Shown here: piece after piece, positions 16,008 through 24,654 of the stretch
How the letters are laid out: every line of letters starts with the position of its first letter
Position numbering within the stretch: the first letter of the stretch is position 1
NCBI GenBank assembly: GCA_030654805.1
Contig: JAURWR010000086.1
Location: 1-43,328 of the forward strand
Direction of reading: 5' to 3'
Source: Burkholderiaceae bacterium
GTDB taxonomy: Bacteria > Pseudomonadota > Gammaproteobacteria > Burkholderiales > Burkholderiaceae_C
DNA: 43,328 bases
The notes under the pieces: generated by a model
What the model was told of the DNA's origin: nothing
Seen by the model: only the letters and a program-made list of their open reading frames with translations
Databases searched by the model: none
Made by a program: the position numbers and the translations under genes

Positions 16008-16661
16008 TTATTTCACATGTTCGACAACGAACGACGAACCGGTATCGATCCATCTGTCCAGCAACAGCTGCACGTCGGACAGCGTCAGGGCAGCCTTGTC
16101 ACTCGCCAACTTGGCTCCCACGCCCTTGCGAACAGCAGCGCCCATGCGTTCACCGGACACGCTGTCCACCACATCGACCTCGATTTGGATGGCGGCTTCC
16201 TCGCCGCGGCCCTTAACGGACGAAGCGACGAGTGCCAACGGCATCAACTGGTAGGGTTTCAGCGCCACGTTCTTCGGGGCGACCGCCGTGATTGCGGGCC
16301 GTATCCGTAGCACGCCCGGCCCCGGCTGCGCCGCAATCACCACTTTTGAGCCAAGTGCATCACGCAGCCCCTTGTCCAGGTAGTTGCTGATGTCGGTGAG
16401 CGTGCGCGAACTGACCTGCTCGCCAGGTTTGGGTGCAGGGTAATATTGGGCAGGGTCGATCATGACAGCCTGATACGCGCCAGGCTTGAGATTTGGGTTC
16501 ACGTAGCGCAGCACTGCATCGCCCCCCTTGTCCTTGCCCTCTTTCAACGCAGCGTAATCACCGAGGAAGCCGGATTCCTCGGCCTGCACGGTGCCGACCG
16601 ATACCAGTGTGAATGCGGCCAACAAAGTGCCCATGGCTATGAATTTAACGACCTTGTTCAT
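16008..16661 (-). CDS. Exported DUF3313-like protein
   Basis: A 217-residue exported protein. The ATG at 16661, after CAGGAGATAAAC, gives a signal peptide ending near residue 26 (SVGTVQA). The mature protein matches the DUF3313 pattern: SGFLGDYAALKEG near the N-terminus, KPGAYQAVMIDPAQYY, then a central strand VLRIRPAITAVAPKN and the C-terminal SVSGERMGAAVRKG. Many members are lipoproteins; this one lacks a lipobox cysteine and should be soluble periplasmic. It is first in the DUF3313-DUF4105-patatin operon behind a regulon box. Confidence 0.78.
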   Translation of the reverse strand: MNKVVKFIAMGTLLAAFTLVSVGTVQAEESGFLGDYAALKEGKDKGGDAVLRYVNPNLKPGAYQAVMIDPAQYYPAPKPGEQVSSRTLTDISNYLDKGLRDALGSKVVIAAQPGPGVLRIRPAITAVAPKNVALKPYQLMPLALVASSVKGRGEEAAIQIEVDVVDSVSGERMGAAVRKGVGAKLASDKAALTLSDVQLLLDRWIDTGSSFVVEHVK

Positions 16662-16757
16662 GTTTATCTCCTGAGTGTGAGTGTTCGGTCCGGGCGACTT
16701 GTCCGGAGCAATTTTGAGGTGCGATCCAAAAAGCCGAACGTTTCCGCCTGCTGGATA

Positions 16758-16803
16758 ACGATACGTCGTGCAGGACAAAAGAGACATTAGACTTTGGTCC
16801 TAT
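16758..16803 (-). promoter_or_regulatory. Regulon box + -10 for the DUF3313-DUF4105-patatin operon
   Basis: On the minus strand the dyad ATAGGAC-CAAA-GTCTAAT (16803-16786) is followed after 22 bases by TATCGT (16763-16758). The predicted start near 16751 gives a leader of about 90 nt. The -10 candidate is identical to that of the nine-gene operon promoter at 29244. Confidence 0.76.
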
Positions 16804-16838
16804 CGGAACGGCATGGCCGGCGGCGTTCCGACATTCCG

Positions 16839-17378
16839 CTATTGCGTGTGCACGGGGATGCGCACCGGGCCGACCTGGATGGCCTTCACCCCGGCGCGCG
16901 GAATCACGGCCATCGACATCGCCACCTTGTCTGTGATGGGAATCGCTGACATCGTCGCGGTAGCCAGCACTTCCGCCACCCCGTTCTTGAGCGTGACCTT
17001 GAAGATGCGGGTGCGGTTGTAGTAGGTCACGTTCCGGTGGAACACCACCGCCTGTTTGCCGAAGTCCACCGCCGGCACGGTTTCGCCCGGTTTGAAGGCA
17101 GCCCAGACGGGCGCGAATGCCGCGGCGCTGCCCAGGTAACCCGAGGCCAGCTGCTGCTGCTCGGGCGGCAGCAGCTTCAGTTCGGCCACGGGGTAGTCGC
17201 CGCTCCAGGACTGTTCGATCGCAAGTTCAGCGGGTGGGGTATTCGCCTCGGGCACAGTGCTGCAGCCGGCCATCACGGCCAGCAGCATCAGGGCGAGCAG
17301 GGTGCGTTGTGTGTTCTTATCGTGTTTCAAAACGTGCAACTGTAAAAATTCAAAAGAGATGGGCATTGCGCCAGCCAT
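16839..17378 (-). CDS. Lipoprotein of unknown function
   Basis: A 179-residue putative lipoprotein. A hydrophobic segment TLLALMLLAVMAGC carries a lipobox (VMAGC), with S and T after the cysteine. The start is uncertain: ATG at 17378, ATG at 17366, or a non-ATG start nearer the KHDKNTQR n-region; none has a clear ribosome site. The mature part includes GYLGSAAAFAPVWAAFKPGE and RNVTYYNRTRIFKVTLKNG. I know no family. It lies 75 bases downstream of the arylsulfatase on the same strand, across a strong hairpin, so expression may be lower than that of the sulfatase. Confidence 0.7.
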   Translation of the reverse strand: MAGAMPISFEFLQLHVLKHDKNTQRTLLALMLLAVMAGCSTVPEANTPPAELAIEQSWSGDYPVAELKLLPPEQQQLASGYLGSAAAFAPVWAAFKPGETVPAVDFGKQAVVFHRNVTYYNRTRIFKVTLKNGVAEVLATATMSAIPITDKVAMSMAVIPRAGVKAIQVGPVRIPVHTQ

Positions 17379-17415
17379 CAACCCGAAGACGACGGGCGTG
17401 AAGCGCGCCGCGCGA

Positions 17416-17440
17416 CCGGCAGCCTGTTTTTGGCTGCCGG
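17416..17440 (-). other. Perfect 9-bp hairpin between arylsulfatase and lipoprotein genes
   Basis: CCGGCAGCC (17416-17424) and GGCTGCCGG (17432-17440) pair perfectly around a 7-base loop, 14 bases beyond the sulfatase stop. No T-run follows on the minus strand. An attenuating or transcript-stabilising hairpin is more likely than a full intrinsic terminator. Confidence 0.5.
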
Positions 17441-17453
17441 TGCGGACAGGGAT

Positions 17454-19817
17454 CTACTGCCGTGCCATCGCCATACGGATGGCGTCGGCCGGGTCTACCA
17501 GATGGCTGTTGTCGTCATCGGCAATCGAGATCAGCACGCCCTTGACCTTGCCGTTGAACGCGTTGTCGCCGGCCTTGTAGTCCGGCGAGACGGCTGAGCC
17601 GCCATCCTTGCCCACGTCGAGGCCATCGTCAGCGGAGAAGATCATCGCCAGCGTCGCCCCGACAACGCATTCGCCGTCCTTCTTACCGTCGACGTACAGC
17701 GTGGCCTTGCCACCCTTTCCCAGGCCGCCGCCGTCGTAGGCGAACTCCATGCGCACCTGGTGGTCACCCGGCGCCAGCACCGTCGCACCCTCGGCCATGA
17801 AGTGCTTGAAGCCGCCCCAGTTGTAGCAGTACTTGAGCTTGCCGCCGTGGAGGTAGAGGCTCCAGCCGCCGATGTCGGCACCCTGGGCGATGATCACGCC
17901 CTGGCCGCCGCCCTGCGGCACCACGATCTCGGCCGTGACCGAGTGCGACTTGTTCTTGACGTTGAGGACGCTGTTCTCGGACAGGTGGGTCATGCCGCCG
18001 GCCAGCAACTGGTTCTTGCCCTTGACCAGCACCGGGCGACCGGCGGTGTCGGGATTGATCTTCTCGAACATGCGGTCATCGAGCGGCAGCACCTTGTAGC
18101 GCGTGGCCTCGATGATGAACAGGCGCTGCATGTCGCGCAGCTTGTCCGGCATCTCCTTGGCCAGGTCGCGCGCCTGGCTCCAGTCGGTGGTGGTGTTGTA
18201 GAGCTCCCAGACATCGTCGTCCAGCGGGATGCGCGGACCCTGGATCCAGGGGGTGTAATGCTTGGTCACCGCCGTCCAGCCCTTGTGGTAGATGGCGCGG
18301 TTGCCCATCACCTCGAAGTACTGCGTGTCGTGGACCTCGGGCGCCTTGGCGTCGTTGAAGGTGCTCAGCATGCTGGTGCCGTCGATCGGGTCCTGCGTGA
18401 TGCCGTCCACCGACACCGGCTCGGGGATGCCCGCTGCTTCCAGGATGGTGGGCGCCACGTCGATGACATGGGCGAACTGCGTGCGGATCTCGCCCTTGGC
18501 CTTCACGCCCTTGGGCCAGTGGACGATGGTGCCATTGCGGGTGCCGCCCCAATGCGAGGCTACTTGCTTGGTCCACTGGTAGGGCGTGTTCATGGCGTGC
18601 GCCCAACCCACCGCGAAGTGGTTGTAGGACTCCGGCCCGCCCAGCTTGTCCATTCGTTCCGTCAGGTACTCAGCCGTCTCCAGGGCCTGCAGGCCGTTGA
18701 AGTAGCTCATCTCGTTGTAGCAGCCGTTGAACGAGCCTTCGGCCGAGGCGCCGTTGTCGCCGATGATGTAGTAGATCAGCGTGTTGTCAGTCAGGCCCAG
18801 CGTGTCGATGGTGTCGAACAGGCGCCCGACGTGGTGGTCGGTGAACGCCAGGAAGCCGGCATAGACCTCCATCTGGCGCCGCAGCACCGGCTTGAATTCC
18901 TCGGGCATGTCGTCCCAGGCCGGCACGTCCTTCGGCCGCGGGGTCAGCTCGGTGTCGGCCGGAATCACGCCCAGCTTCTTCTGCCGTGCAAAGGTTTCCT
19001 CGCGCAGCTTGTCCCAGCCGGCGTCGAACTTGCCCTTGTACTTGTCGGCCCATTCGGTGGGCACGTGGTGCGGCGCGTGAGTGGCGCCGGGCGCGAAGTA
19101 GGTGAAGAAGGGCTTGTCCGGAGCCAGCGCCTTCTGCTGCTGGATCCAGCTGATGGCCTTGTCGGTCATGTCTTCCATCAGGTGGTAGCCCTCTTCGGGC
19201 GTCTTCGGTGCCTCGATCGGGGTGGTGCCCTGGTACAGCGACGGATACCACTGGTGCGCCTCGCCACCGATGAAACCGTAGAAATATTCGAAGCCGCCGC
19301 CGCCCGTGGGCCAGGCGTCAAACGGACCCACCGGGCTGGACTGCCACACCGGCACTTCATGGCACTTGCCGAACTGCGCGGTGTTGTAGCCGTTGAGCTT
19401 GAGCGTCTTGGCCAGTGGCGACATCGAGTTGGGCAGCACCGAGCAGTAGCCCGGCTGGCCGGTGGCGATCTCGGTGATGCCGGCCATGCCGGCGTTGTGG
19501 TGGTTGCGACCGGTCAGCAGCGCCTGGCGCGTGGCCGAACAGATGGCGGTGGTGTGGAAGCGGTTGAACTTGAGCCCACCCGCGGCCAGCCGCTCCGCCG
19601 TCGGGGTGGCGATGGGCCCGCCGAAGGCGCTGGACGCGCCGAAGCCGCAGTCGTCGATCAGCACGATGAGCACGTTGGGCGCGCCTTCGGGCGGCCGCAA
19701 CTGTTCGATCGGCGTCTTGACCATGTCCGGGTCCTTGGCGTCGTACGGGACGAAGCGCGCCGGCACCGTGTTACGCATGGGGAGATGGGAGCGGGGTTTT
19801 TTGTCTTCTGTGCTCAT
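17454..19817 (-). CDS. Large cytoplasmic arylsulfatase (type I, CSATR motif)
   Basis: A 787-residue arylsulfatase of the long (about 780 residue) bacterial class. Metal ligands D55-D56 (VLIVLIDDCGFG) and formylglycine precursor C93 in C-S-A-T-R (AICSATRQALLTGRNHH) are intact. The usual FGKWH loop reads FGKCHE here, a Trp-to-Cys change. Further conserved elements are FFTYFAPGATHAPHH and IYYIIGDNGASAEGS. After about residue 560 a C-terminal beta-rich domain follows. There is no signal peptide, so like the other sulfatase it should be cytoplasmic and a client of the radical-SAM enzyme encoded just upstream on the same strand. The ATG at 19817 has AAGGAG. It is driven by its own box promoter, with a leader of only about 24 nt. 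Confidence 0.93.
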   Translation of the reverse strand: MSTEDKKPRSHLPMRNTVPARFVPYDAKDPDMVKTPIEQLRPPEGAPNVLIVLIDDCGFGASSAFGGPIATPTAERLAAGGLKFNRFHTTAICSATRQALLTGRNHHNAGMAGITEIATGQPGYCSVLPNSMSPLAKTLKLNGYNTAQFGKCHEVPVWQSSPVGPFDAWPTGGGGFEYFYGFIGGEAHQWYPSLYQGTTPIEAPKTPEEGYHLMEDMTDKAISWIQQQKALAPDKPFFTYFAPGATHAPHHVPTEWADKYKGKFDAGWDKLREETFARQKKLGVIPADTELTPRPKDVPAWDDMPEEFKPVLRRQMEVYAGFLAFTDHHVGRLFDTIDTLGLTDNTLIYYIIGDNGASAEGSFNGCYNEMSYFNGLQALETAEYLTERMDKLGGPESYNHFAVGWAHAMNTPYQWTKQVASHWGGTRNGTIVHWPKGVKAKGEIRTQFAHVIDVAPTILEAAGIPEPVSVDGITQDPIDGTSMLSTFNDAKAPEVHDTQYFEVMGNRAIYHKGWTAVTKHYTPWIQGPRIPLDDDVWELYNTTTDWSQARDLAKEMPDKLRDMQRLFIIEATRYKVLPLDDRMFEKINPDTAGRPVLVKGKNQLLAGGMTHLSENSVLNVKNKSHSVTAEIVVPQGGGQGVIIAQGADIGGWSLYLHGGKLKYCYNWGGFKHFMAEGATVLAPGDHQVRMEFAYDGGGLGKGGKATLYVDGKKDGECVVGATLAMIFSADDGLDVGKDGGSAVSPDYKAGDNAFNGKVKGVLISIADDDNSHLVDPADAIRMAMARQ

Positions 19818-19847
19818 GTCTTGGACTCCTTGGTTATGAGGGTATTC

Positions 19848-19893
19848 ATGGTATGCACCAGCTCCGTCGGTCGCAATTAGACTTTGGTCTCAT
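19848..19893 (-). promoter_or_regulatory. Regulon box + -10 for the arylsulfatase operon
   Basis: On the minus strand ATGAGAC-CAAA-GTCTAAT (19893-19876), a full consensus copy, is followed after 22 bases by TACCAT (19853-19848). The predicted start near 19841 lies about 24 nt before the ATG. It sits in the 109-base gap after the radical-SAM gene, so the arylsulfatase may also receive read-through. Confidence 0.78.
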
Positions 19894-19926
19894 GGGCGAT
19901 CCGACGAGCAGCGGGCGCGTGGCAGC

Positions 19927-21168
19927 TCAGGTGCCGTCCGCTTGCTGCATGATCTCGTCGGCAAAGCGGCCCTGGCGGAGCAGCTCGGCCATGGTCTTCA
20001 TCGGCGCATCAATGTGGGTGAAGAAGGCCTTGTAGCCCGCGCACAAGTAATTGAGGCCTTCCTCGCCGTCCGGCGTCTTGATGAAGCGGTTGCGCGGGCA
20101 TTCGCCGTAGCAGGCGAACAGCACCGGGCATTCCTTGCAATATTTGGGCAGCGTGTCGTACTTGTTTTGCCCGAAGCGGCGCTGTTTTTCCGAGTTGACC
20201 AGCGCCTGTAGCGGCGTGTCCTTGATGTTGCCGAGCCGGTAGTCCGGCTCGACGAAGTGGTCGCAGGAATAGACGTCGCCGTTGTGCTCCAGCACCAGAG
20301 CGTTTCCGCAGGTGGGCGCCACGATGCAGGCGTTGTGCTGGCCCAGCCAGCTGCCGAGGGCGATGTCGATGGTCGTGACATAAACCTTGCCGACGTCGCG
20401 CTGCACCCATTCGTCGAAGATGCCGATGAGAAACGTGCCGAACTGTTCGGCAGTCACGCTGCGCCCGGTGACCAGATTCCCTTCCTGCCGGTACAGCGGC
20501 CGGTCCGTTCCCTTCAGGCCGCCCCAGCCCTGGTTGGCGAACGCGATCGTGTCCACGGTGGCGCGCTCGACGATGGGGATGAGCTGGATGTATTTCGCCT
20601 GCAGTTCGTCGCGGAAAAAGCGATACACCTCGCGCGGATGGTCGGCGTTGGCGGCATTGACGGTGCACAGGATGTTGACGTCGACTTGGTGACTGCGCAG
20701 GCAGTTCCAGCCGCGGATCACGTCGTCGAAGCTGCCTTCGCCTTTCTTGCTGACGCGGTAGGTGTCGTGCATGGCGCGCGGCCCGTCGATGCTGAGTCCG
20801 ACGAGGTAGTTGTGCTGCTTGAAGAATGCCGCCCACTCGTCATTGACCAGGGTGCCGTTGGTCTGCAGCGTGTGGAGGATGCGCTGGTGGGGTTTGCGGT
20901 ATTTTTCAGCCAGTTCGACCGAGCGCCTGTAGAAGTCCAGTCCGCGCAGCATCGGTTCGCCGCCCTGCCAGGCGACATCGACCTGTGGGCCGGGCGAAGA
21001 CGCCATCAGCTGCTTGATGTAGGTCTCCAGCGTCGCCTCGTCCATCAGGTGGCTCTCGCCCTGGTAGAGATTTTCCTTGGACAGGAAGAAGCAGTACTGG
21101 CAGCCCAGGTTGCACGCTGCGCCCGCGGGCTTGGCGAGAAGATGGTAAGACGTCAGGGGTGTTTGCAT
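19927..21168 (-). CDS. Anaerobic sulfatase-maturating enzyme (radical SAM, SPASM)
   Basis: A 413-residue radical-SAM enzyme that oxidises the active-site Cys or Ser of sulfatases to formylglycine. The SAM cluster motif is C19-x3-C23-x2-C26 (CNLGCQYCFF). Family signatures include AWQGGEPMLRGLDFY, QTNGTLVNDEWAAFF and GLSIDGPRAMHDTYR. The SPASM half carries further cluster cysteines: CIVAPTCGNALVLEHNGDVY then SCDHFVEP, and CKECPVLFACYGECPRN. All expected cysteines are visible. It is the last gene of a nine-gene operon and lies just ahead of the arylsulfatase; both sulfatases in the block have Cys-type motifs that it could modify. Known members work in the cytoplasm without oxygen. Confidence 0.95.
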   Translation of the reverse strand: MQTPLTSYHLLAKPAGAACNLGCQYCFFLSKENLYQGESHLMDEATLETYIKQLMASSPGPQVDVAWQGGEPMLRGLDFYRRSVELAEKYRKPHQRILHTLQTNGTLVNDEWAAFFKQHNYLVGLSIDGPRAMHDTYRVSKKGEGSFDDVIRGWNCLRSHQVDVNILCTVNAANADHPREVYRFFRDELQAKYIQLIPIVERATVDTIAFANQGWGGLKGTDRPLYRQEGNLVTGRSVTAEQFGTFLIGIFDEWVQRDVGKVYVTTIDIALGSWLGQHNACIVAPTCGNALVLEHNGDVYSCDHFVEPDYRLGNIKDTPLQALVNSEKQRRFGQNKYDTLPKYCKECPVLFACYGECPRNRFIKTPDGEEGLNYLCAGYKAFFTHIDAPMKTMAELLRQGRFADEIMQQADGT

Positions 21169-21235
21169 GTGGATGACCTGTGTGCGGGCAATGGTTTGTT
21201 GCAGAGATGCTGGGCGCGCACGCCGTCGGCCCGCG

Positions 21236-22300
21236 TCACCGTGACGGCACCGTCACGACCGGAGCGGCTGCGCTTTGGCCGGTTTCGGCAAGCGAGAACA
21301 GGATCAGCAGGAAGGTGAACGTGCTCTTGCTGGCGACATCGCTGTCGTCGATCCAGTACCAGCGGCCGCGGTAGGGCACCGCGACGTAGGCGTCCGCCGG
21401 CGCCTCGGCGCCCGAACGGATGTGCGTGAGCGGGGTGTAGGGTTTGCTGTCCACTTGGCGACGGCCGGGGAGCACGCGGCCGGCTTTGACGTGCGCCTCG
21501 GGCACCTCGATGCCGAAACCCAGCTCCAGCAAGAGTTCCAGCATCGAGCGGCTGAGCATGGCCACTTCGCTGCCGCTGCGCGGGAGCAGGCCGTAAGCGA
21601 TCTCGAACTCGCTGATGTCACCCTTCAGTCCGAGCAGTTGCTGCACGCGGCGGCTGTCCTCGATCAGCGCGGGAAGGGTGCTGCCTCGGCGCAGCACGAT
21701 GACGACAGCGCTGCCGCCTTGCCTCGGCTCGACCCGAATGCCCAGGCCGCCTGCCTGCTGGATGCGCGACAGGGTCTCGATCAGTTCATTGAACCCGGGG
21801 TCGGCCCCGACGCCGAGTGAATTATTGCGCAGGCCGTTGATCGAGCTGACCACGGTTCGCAGCACGATGTCTACCGACCAGCCACCCTGCATCAGCTGGA
21901 ACACGGACGATGGCGGCACCGGTTGGAGCAGGGACTTGGTGAATCGGTCGCCCAGCAGCGGCTGGTAGGTCACGGTCGGCGTGTTCGACCAGGAGCGCTC
22001 GGTGCCAAGGTTGAACACATTCGGGTCGGCCTGACTCGGAAGCGTTGCCGCCGCGCTGGCCTTGCCGGCGAAGGAGTAGCTGTTGATGATGCTCCCGACG
22101 TCGAGGAACACCGGCACGTCGGCGTAATGCAGCCGCACCACGTTGAGCAGGGTCTGGCGTTTCCAGGATTCCGCGATCACCTGCCCGTAGTCCATGCGGT
22201 CCGTGGTGATCCGCTCGGGGGGGACGCTCACGCAGCCGGCCAGTGCCAGCAGGGCCAGGGCGCCCAGCAGTTTTGCAGGTTTCAAGAAGATTGTTCGCAT
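21236..22300 (-). CDS. Lipoprotein of unknown function
   Basis: A 354-residue lipoprotein. The N-terminus KLLGALALLALAGC is a textbook lipobox, followed by VSVPPERITTDRMDYGQ. The mature part includes SWKRQTLLNVVRLHYADVP, VEPRQGGSAVVIVLRRG and SEFEIAYGLLPRSGSEVAML, and a C-terminal hydrophobic run STFTFLLILFSLAETG. I recognise no family name, although the N-terminal part resembles conserved envelope lipoproteins of Proteobacteria. It lies 51 bases after the DUF4436 gene and 67 bases before the radical-SAM gene, same strand. Confidence 0.72.
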   Translation of the reverse strand: MRTIFLKPAKLLGALALLALAGCVSVPPERITTDRMDYGQVIAESWKRQTLLNVVRLHYADVPVFLDVGSIINSYSFAGKASAAATLPSQADPNVFNLGTERSWSNTPTVTYQPLLGDRFTKSLLQPVPPSSVFQLMQGGWSVDIVLRTVVSSINGLRNNSLGVGADPGFNELIETLSRIQQAGGLGIRVEPRQGGSAVVIVLRRGSTLPALIEDSRRVQQLLGLKGDISEFEIAYGLLPRSGSEVAMLSRSMLELLLELGFGIEVPEAHVKAGRVLPGRRQVDSKPYTPLTHIRSGAEAPADAYVAVPYRGRWYWIDDSDVASKSTFTFLLILFSLAETGQSAAAPVVTVPSR

Positions 22301-22351
22301 CGTTGCTCCTTGGATCTTTTGACGGGGGTATCCACATCGCTGGTGTCGGGC

Positions 22352-23467
22352 TCAAGTGCCCTGGGGCGGCGCCTTATCTTCAACGGGTTCGGGGTCTGGG
22401 GCGGCCGAGGCGTTGTCTGAACGATGCCGGGCAATCCAGGTCCAGATCGAGATGATGGTGCACCCGGCGACGATGGCTTCGGCCCAGAGGTAGGACAGGT
22501 AATCGCTGAAGGCACCCAGCGGCGGCACGCCAGGCTGGGTATCGCGCAGCGCGGGCAGGCCGAAGATCAGGACGGGTGCGATGCTAAGCGGGTCGATCGC
22601 GGAGCCTTTGCCCTTCATCGTTCCGAACAGCACCATGGCCAGCATGCTCAGTGCCAGCAAGACCATCATCAGCTGGATGCCCAGCGAGGCGACGATCACG
22701 TTGTTGGCGCGCCTGAGCTTCAATTGAATGCCTGTCATCTGCTCTTGACCGGTTTCAACGACTTCCCCGTCGAACTTGAAACCAGGAATGGACGCTGACA
22801 GGTCGAACAACACCGGAACCTGCGTGCGGCTTGCCAGTTCGCTTTTGCCGACCAGCTTGACCTGGCCGGCGGGGGGCTCGTCCGTTTCCCCTGTGACCGC
22901 TTTCTTGAGTCGACCAAGGATGGAGGTGGATTTCCCGGCAGCCGTTCCCGCCGAGGAAGATGGCGCGGGCGCAGGCTTTGTTTCCTGCCCAGGTTTGGTG
23001 GCCACGAAGGCGAGGAGGGCCTCGTGGGTGTCGAACGGATACAGGCTTTGCTCTCCCACAAGGGGAAAAGTCACCATCAGCGGACTCACGCGTTCACCCC
23101 GTTGCAGCTCGAAGCGCTGCTGGCCCTGAAAGGCATTGACCAGAAACTGCAGGTTCACGGCCGGGGTGAACTCGTCCTTCGCAATCTTTCCGGACAGACG
23201 GATCCGCATGCGTGCGGTGATTTCCCCTCGGGCGACATCCAGGTTCACGATCTTGAGGCTGACATGCACGGCTTCGGTCGCATCAGGGATGTCGTGCTTC
23301 AAGTTCAGGGAGCGGCGATCACTTTCGTGCAGGTTGTAATAGAGTACGGCAAGATAGAACACGATCAGCAGTGGAACGGTGAGGATGCGCATGGCCGAGG
23401 CCAGTTTTCTCATGGCTTTCCTGAAGGCACTGACAGGCTTGTTCGTGGGTGTTCTCAGCGTTTCCAT
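22352..23467 (-). CDS. DUF4436-like membrane protein
   Basis: A 371-residue membrane protein. The start ATG at 23467 overlaps the antiporter stop (TGATG), indicating translational coupling. One helix near residues 27-46 (ILTVPLLIVFYLAVLYY) leads into an exported beta-rich domain (VHVSLKIVNLDVARGEITAR; SLYPFDTHEALLAF). Three or so helices close the C-terminus (about 270-295, 300-318, 325-350). The YPFD element and layout match DUF4436 proteins as I remember them. A long Ala/Pro/Ser linker sits mid-domain. Function unknown. Confidence 0.7.
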   Translation of the reverse strand: METLRTPTNKPVSAFRKAMRKLASAMRILTVPLLIVFYLAVLYYNLHESDRRSLNLKHDIPDATEAVHVSLKIVNLDVARGEITARMRIRLSGKIAKDEFTPAVNLQFLVNAFQGQQRFELQRGERVSPLMVTFPLVGEQSLYPFDTHEALLAFVATKPGQETKPAPAPSSSAGTAAGKSTSILGRLKKAVTGETDEPPAGQVKLVGKSELASRTQVPVLFDLSASIPGFKFDGEVVETGQEQMTGIQLKLRRANNVIVASLGIQLMMVLLALSMLAMVLFGTMKGKGSAIDPLSIAPVLIFGLPALRDTQPGVPPLGAFSDYLSYLWAEAIVAGCTIISIWTWIARHRSDNASAAPDPEPVEDKAPPQGT

Positions 23468-24654
23468 CACGACCTGCTTTTGAGCGCTGCTGCCAGCGGA
23501 CCTGCGCTGAGCCCGTGGGCGACGATGCTGATCACGATGGTGCAGACCACGGTGGCGACCAGAGTGCCTCCATTGGGCAGGTGCGCGTCCAACACCATCA
23601 CGCCGAACACGATGCTGGCCAGCCCGCGCGGGCCGAACCACCCGATGAACAGCTTTTCTTGGGTGCTCAGGCCCAGGCCGGCAAGCGCCAGGAAAACCGG
23701 CAGCATGCGGATCAGCGTCAGGCTGAGTCCGGCATACAGAACGATGGGCCAGGTGATGTGGTCGACCGCACGGGCGATCACCACCGCGCCGAAGACGACC
23801 CAGGTGATCAGGGCCAACGTATCGCTGGTACCTTCGGCAGCAAGCAGGAGCGTGTGCTTGCGCGCCTTCGCCAACCAGCCAAAAAGCAGTCCACCGGTGA
23901 ACGCGGCGATGAACCCGCTGCCCCCAAGCCACTGTGCCACGGCCAGGCAGCTCACGGCGATGGCCGGAACGGACAACTGCCGCCAGCTGTCGCTGATCCA
24001 TCCCAACTGATTGAACTGTTTGAAGAGCCCGGCGGCTACCACGGTCAAGGCAAGGCCGACGACGATACCCACGCCGATCTGGCTTGCGACCAGATCGAGC
24101 GCCATCCGGGAAACGCCGTGCCCGCCCGGCTGCGCGGCCACAGCAAGGAGCAAGATCAGGACTGGCACACAGATGCCGTCGTTGAGGCCGCTTTCCTGGT
24201 TCAGCCCCTCGCGGATGCGAGGCGCGACGGATTCGTTCGTGACCACCGCTTTCCCCAGCGCGGCGTCGGTCGGCGCCAGCATGGTCGCCAGGATGGCGAG
24301 CTCCAGCAGGGTCAGCCCATCGAACACGAGCACGCCGACACCGAACCCGAGTAGCAGGGTCAGCGGCAGCCCGATCAACAGCAGCCGTCCGGGAAGGTGA
24401 ACATGTTCCCTGAGCACGCCAAGATTCGAATTGGCAGCATCGGTGAACAGGACCAGCGCCAGCGTCAGCTCGGCCAGCAGGCGTATCTGCTCGGCGCCCG
24501 CGTTCAGCTTGAGCAAGCCGAACCCGAGCGGGCCGAGCATCAGGCCAAAGGCGGTGAAGATGATCGCGCCGCTGATCGGCGACTTGGCAAGCCGCCCGCC
24601 CGCCAGGCTGTAGAAGAATATGAACAGCGCCAGAATGGCCATGTTTTCATACAT
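23467..24654 (-). CDS. Cation:proton antiporter (CPA family)
   Basis: A 395-residue, roughly 12-helix cation:proton antiporter of the CPA1/CPA2 type. Hallmarks are FGLMLGPLGFGLL in the first helices, ALVLFTDAANSNLGVLREH, MLAPTDAALGKAVV, and NQESGLNDGICVPVLILLL, which contains the paired acidic-residue region. FIGWFGPRGLASIVFGVMVL lies near the end. The start at 24654 overlaps the SulP stop by 8 bases. Exchange of Na+ or K+ for H+ is the family role; here, beside a SulP carrier, it might supply or buffer the ion gradient for anion uptake (inference). Confidence 0.9.
   Translation of the reverse strand: MYENMAILALFIFFYSLAGGRLAKSPISGAIIFTAFGLMLGPLGFGLLKLNAGAEQIRLLAELTLALVLFTDAANSNLGVLREHVHLPGRLLLIGLPLTLLLGFGVGVLVFDGLTLLELAILATMLAPTDAALGKAVVTNESVAPRIREGLNQESGLNDGICVPVLILLLAVAAQPGGHGVSRMALDLVASQIGVGIVVGLALTVVAAGLFKQFNQLGWISDSWRQLSVPAIAVSCLAVAQWLGGSGFIAAFTGGLLFGWLAKARKHTLLLAAEGTSDTLALITWVVFGAVVIARAVDHITWPIVLYAGLSLTLIRMLPVFLALAGLGLSTQEKLFIGWFGPRGLASIVFGVMVLDAHLPNGGTLVATVVCTIVISIVAHGLSAGPLAAALKSRS

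Noticed and set aside
17760-19880. Very long open frames antisense to the arylsulfatase, and likewise at 2784-4502, 5200-6942 and 13171-14829
   Set aside because: High-GC third positions create long antisense frames; their His/Val/Arg/Gly-rich products match no family, while the opposite strand encodes clear enzymes.
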